NCBI GenBank assembly: GCA_044224215.1
Contig: JBGAKX010000060.1
Span: forward strand, 1-24,734
Reading direction: 5' to 3'
DNA: 24,734 nt
Source of the DNA: DAOMFM01 sp035429825
Lineage (GTDB): Bacteria; Acidobacteriota; Blastocatellia; UBA7656; JADIYM01
Shown: in pieces, positions 22,078-24,734 of the stretch
Position numbering within the stretch: position 1 is the stretch's first letter
Layout: each line of letters begins with the position of its first letter
Notes under the pieces: generated by a model
What the model saw: the letters and a program-made list of their open reading frames with translations, nothing else
What the model was told of the DNA's origin: nothing
Database searches by the model: none
Program-made: the position numbers and the translations under genes

Positions 22078-22101
22078 ACGCAAAGACGCAAAGACGCAGA
22101 G
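22078..22101. repeat. Family A octamer half-site (three tandem octamers)
   Basis: ACGCAAAG (22078-22085), ACGCAAAG (22086-22093) and ACGCAGAG (22094-22101) follow one another without a gap. This is one arm of the octamer family, with no inverted partner. It lies 2 nt before the stop codon of the hybrid kinase gene, in the gap to the DinB gene on the same strand. Confidence 0.7.
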
Positions 22102-22103
22102 GG

Positions 22104-24734
22104 CTATGCCTTGCCGACCGTCTCGAGGATCTCCTCGAACTGGTACCGGCGCGCCAGGTGGCGCAGCTCGTTGCCGAGCGGCTCGTCCACGTCGCAGATC
22201 CGGTTGATGATCTCGTGCAGCGCCTCGACGTCGCCGACGCCGACCGCGTGCGTCAGGTCGTCGATCAGCTCGCGAGGCAGCGCGGCAAGACGCGCCGGAG
22301 ACAGCAGCTTCCCGTCGTCGGCCGCGTGGGCGTCGCGTCCCGTCTCTCGCGGCGCCTCATACACGAACCGCACGCCAAGATGCTCGATCAGCTTGTCAAA
22401 GATCGTCGACTCGCGGAACGGCTTCCACACCAGGTCGTCGCACCCTGCGTCGAGAACGCGCCGCTGGTCGCGCTCGAACACGCTCGCCGTCAAGGCGATG
22501 ATCTTGGCGGGCGTTCGACCCTGGCCCGCCATCGCCGCCTCGCGGGTGCGAATCTCGCGCGTCGCCGTCACACCATCCATCACGGGCATCCGGATGTCCA
22601 TGAAGATCAGGTGCGGATGCCAGCGCGTCCGCATCTCGACGGCCTCCTTGCCGTTCGCCGCCTCGCGCACCTGGAACCCTACGGAACTCAACAGTTTGAC
22701 AAGCAACTTGCGATTCTCGAGCGTGTCGTCGACGACGAGGATGCGAATGGGAGGCTGCCCAGGTTCGATCCCGATGACGAACCGTTCGGCGGCGGGCTGG
22801 TGCGTCTCGTCGGTCGCCGGCAGCGACACATCCACGCGGAACGTCGTGCCGCGGCCGGGCTCGCTCGTGACGGCGATGTCGCCGCTCATCAGGTGCGCGT
22901 AGTTGCGGCTGATCGCGAGCCCGAGACCGGTTCCCTCCTGCGACAGGCGTCCGCTCTCGGTCTGCACGAACGCGCCGAACAGGTTGTCGATCTCGTTCGG
23001 CGAGATGCCGAGTCCCGTGTCCTCGACTTCGAAGATCGCGCGCGCGTCGCGCCAGAACGCGCGCAACACCACGCCGCCGTCCTCCGTGAACTTGAATGCG
23101 TTCCCGAGCAGGTTGATGAGGATCTGTCGCAGCTTGCCTTCGTCGCCGTGCACGAAACGCGGGATCTCGGGATCGATGTCCACCTCGAACCCGACGCCCT
23201 TTGCTTCCGCGCGCAGCCGGAACGTGTCGCGCAGACCCTCGAGCATCCGCTCCAGGTCGAACGCGTGCTCATTGAGCGCGACGTGCCCCGCCTCGATCTT
23301 GGAGATCGACAGCACGTCGTTGATCAGCGCCAGCAGGTGCTCGCCCGCGCGCTCGATGATCCCGAGGTTCTCCTGGTGCTCGCCCGACAGCGTGCGGTCG
23401 CGCTTCATCAGCTGAACGAACCCGAGAATCGCGTTCATCGGCGTCCGCAGTTCGTGGCTCATGTTCGCAAGGAACGTGGATTTGGCCCGGCTCGCCTCGA
23501 GCGCGCGCTGCTCGGATGCCGCGAGCTCGGAGGTGCGCGCCGCGACCTCGCGCTCGAGCACGGCCGTGCGCTGTTTGAGCGTCGCGAGCCGCAGCCTGTG
23601 CACCGCGAGGATGACGCTCGCGAACGCCGCCACGTAGAGAAGCAGCGCCCACCACGTGCGCCAGACCGGTGGCGGCAGCGTGAACCGGTATGCGGCGCCG
23701 ATCTCGTTCCAGACGCCGTCGTTGTTGCAGGCCATGACCCGGAAGGTGTACGTGCCCGCCGGCAGATTCGTGAAGAACGCCGTGCGACGCGTTCCCGCAT
23801 CGATCCACTCGTCGTCGAGGCCATCGAGTTTGTAGCGGAACCGTACGGCCTGCGGGACGAGCAGGCTCAACCCGTCGTAGTGAAACTCGAACCGGTTGCT
23901 GCTCGGCGCGAGTCGGATGCCGTCAGGACCGTTGATCCGCTGCCCGTCGACGACAAACGACGAGATCGTCACCGGAGGCGGTATCTCGTTGACCTGCACG
24001 CGTTTCGGGTCGATGACCGAGACGCCGTGAATCGTCGGGAACCACAACCGGCCGTCCGTCGAACGCCAGCCCGCCGGCTGCGACGCGCCGTTGCACTGCG
24101 TGCTGCCCATGCCATCCGTCTTGCCGAACGACACCGACGTCACGCGCTCGGTCTCGCCGCGCGCGAGCGCGAGCAGGTCCGCGCGCGCCGCGCGGTACAC
24201 GCCCTTGTTGCAGCTCATCCAGAGGTTTCCGGCGCCGTCCTCGAGGATCTGGAACGCAAGGTCGTCAAACAGCCCGGAGTTCGCGCCGAATGCATGAAAC
24301 ACACCGTCGCGGTAGAGCGTCAGGCCGTTCGCCGTGCCGATCCAGAGGTTGCCGTCGGCGTCCTCGTACATGGCGAAGACCACATCCGCGGCCAGGCCGT
24401 CGCGCGTCGTAAACGTCGTGAACTTGCCGTTGACGAGACGGCACAGTCCTCCGCCGTTCGTCGCAAACCACAGCGCGCCGTCGCGAGTCTGCGTGATGGC
24501 GCGGACATCGCCGTTTGCGAGGCCGTCCGCGTTCGTCCAGTTCGTGAACCGGCCGTCCGCAAGCCGACTGATCCCTGCGCCGTTCGTACCGATCCACAAC
24601 GCTCCGTCCACGTCCTGGTAGATCGCGCGAACGTCGTCCCCCGCAAGGCCGTCCTTTGTCGAGTAATACTTGAACGCGCCATTGCGGATCTCGGTGAGTC
24701 CGCCTCCGACGCTCCCGACCCACACACTGCCGTC
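22104..24734 (-). CDS. Propeller hybrid sensor histidine kinase, 5' end outside window
   Basis: 876 codons are visible; the frame is open at the window edge, so the N-terminus is missing. Numbering runs from the GTG at 24725. Residues 1-240 hold at least four two-component-regulator propeller blades of about 42 residues (pattern GLAxxDVRAIYQDxDGALWIGTNGxG), the C-terminal end of a periplasmic beta-propeller. A Y_Y_Y domain follows at 280-350 (YKLDGLDDEWIDAG, GTYTFRVMACN), then one membrane helix at 357-376. HisKA has H424 (NMSHELRTPMNAILG). HATPase_c has N-box GNAFKF (541-546) and DTGLGIS (569-575), then GTGLGLA (598-604). A receiver at 660-790 has D710 (LIFMDIRMPVMDG). The last 70 residues are helical without a clear Hpt motif. 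Such kinases often sense sugars or polymers in the periplasm and control nearby genes; no transport or hydrolase genes are in view. Confidence 0.93.
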   Translation of the reverse strand, partial: DGSVWVGSVGGGLTEIRNGAFKYYSTKDGLAGDDVRAIYQDVDGALWIGTNGAGISRLADGRFTNWTNADGLANGDVRAITQTRDGALWFATNGGGLCRLVNGKFTTFTTRDGLAADVVFAMYEDADGNLWIGTANGLTLYRDGVFHAFGANSGLFDDLAFQILEDGAGNLWMSCNKGVYRAARADLLALARGETERVTSVSFGKTDGMGSTQCNGASQPAGWRSTDGRLWFPTIHGVSVIDPKRVQVNEIPPPVTISSFVVDGQRINGPDGIRLAPSSNRFEFHYDGLSLLVPQAVRFRYKLDGLDDEWIDAGTRRTAFFTNLPAGTYTFRVMACNNDGVWNEIGAAYRFTLPPPVWRTWWALLLYVAAFASVILAVHRLRLATLKQRTAVLEREVAARTSELAASEQRALEASRAKSTFLANMSHELRTPMNAILGFVQLMKRDRTLSGEHQENLGIIERAGEHLLALINDVLSISKIEAGHVALNEHAFDLERMLEGLRDTFRLRAEAKGVGFEVDIDPEIPRFVHGDEGKLRQILINLLGNAFKFTEDGGVVLRAFWRDARAIFEVEDTGLGISPNEIDNLFGAFVQTESGRLSQEGTGLGLAISRNYAHLMSGDIAVTSEPGRGTTFRVDVSLPATDETHQPAAERFVIGIEPGQPPIRILVVDDTLENRKLLVKLLSSVGFQVREAANGKEAVEMRTRWHPHLIFMDIRMPVMDGVTATREIRTREAAMAGQGRTPAKIIALTASVFERDQRRVLDAGCDDLVWKPFRESTIFDKLIEHLGVRFVYEAPRETGRDAHAADDGKLLSPARLAALPRELIDDLTHAVGVGDVEALHEIINRICDVDEPLGNELRHLARRYQFEEILETVGKA

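Noticed and set aside
22104..22320. Hpt domain at the C-terminus of the propeller kinase
   Set aside because: The helical tail contains His residues but no recognisable HxxKG-type phosphotransfer motif.
1..24734. tRNA, rRNA, insertion sequence, prophage or defence-system genes
   Set aside because: I scanned the spacers and frames and saw no conserved RNA gene, transposase, integrase, nuclease pair or toxin-antitoxin signature.

Overview
The window is GC-rich, densely coding bacterial chromosomal DNA with short spacers. It has no rRNA, tRNA, CRISPR array, transposase or phage gene that I can see. Several features fit a soil or sediment Acidobacteriota (Vicinamibacteria-like) member: large hybrid sensor kinases (one with a two-component-regulator propeller), a Ser/Thr kinase fused to a multi-span membrane domain, a patatin/beta-barrel protein (so a Gram-negative envelope), and many small palindromic intergenic repeats. 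This placement is an inference from gene style, not a phylogenetic result.

Layout. 1-923: 3' part of a DUF4349 lipoprotein gene (+). 951-5459 (-): an operon-like run in transcription order flippase, SAM methyltransferase, two-domain glycosyltransferase, and a response regulator carrying a histidine-kinase dimerisation domain without an ATPase domain. 5460-5856: a divergent spacer ending in a possible fourU-type leader before an Hsp20 gene (5857-6435, +). 6533-9001 (-): larB followed after 12 nt by an unrecognised TPR protein. 9124-9720 (+): small exported protein. 9812-10597 (-): coiled-coil/J-domain protein. 10687-11442 (+): crotonase-family enzyme. 11563-18920 (-): patatin/BamA-like protein, membrane Ser/Thr kinase and seven-span hybrid histidine kinase. 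19064-19468 (-): exported rhodanese, divergent from an exported isoaspartyl peptidase/L-asparaginase (19564-20622, +). 20717-24734 (-): a propeller hybrid histidine kinase (5' end outside the window), a DinB/YfiT-like protein and a PlsC-like acyltransferase, the last two separated by only 2 nt.

The most striking non-coding signal is a set of short-period palindromes. All five convergent gene junctions carry an inverted repeat, and two same-strand junctions carry half-sites. They fall into two families. Family A is made of tandem octamers (ACGCAAAG/ACGCAGAG). Family B is made of tandem decamers (about GCGCAGATCT). No divergent spacer holds one. They could be two-way terminators, a REP-like mobile family, or both.

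A second pattern is start-site architecture. Three genes (larB, the J-domain gene, the rhodanese gene) have a -10-like box ending 8-9 nt before the start codon and no Shine-Dalgarno sequence, which suggests leaderless transcripts. Other genes here have clear Shine-Dalgarno sequences. Much of the gene content is signalling (two hybrid kinases, one Ser/Thr kinase, one odd response regulator) and cell-envelope work (lipoprotein, flippase/glycosyltransferase, acyltransferase, patatin-barrel). I see no clear defence or biosynthetic gene cluster.
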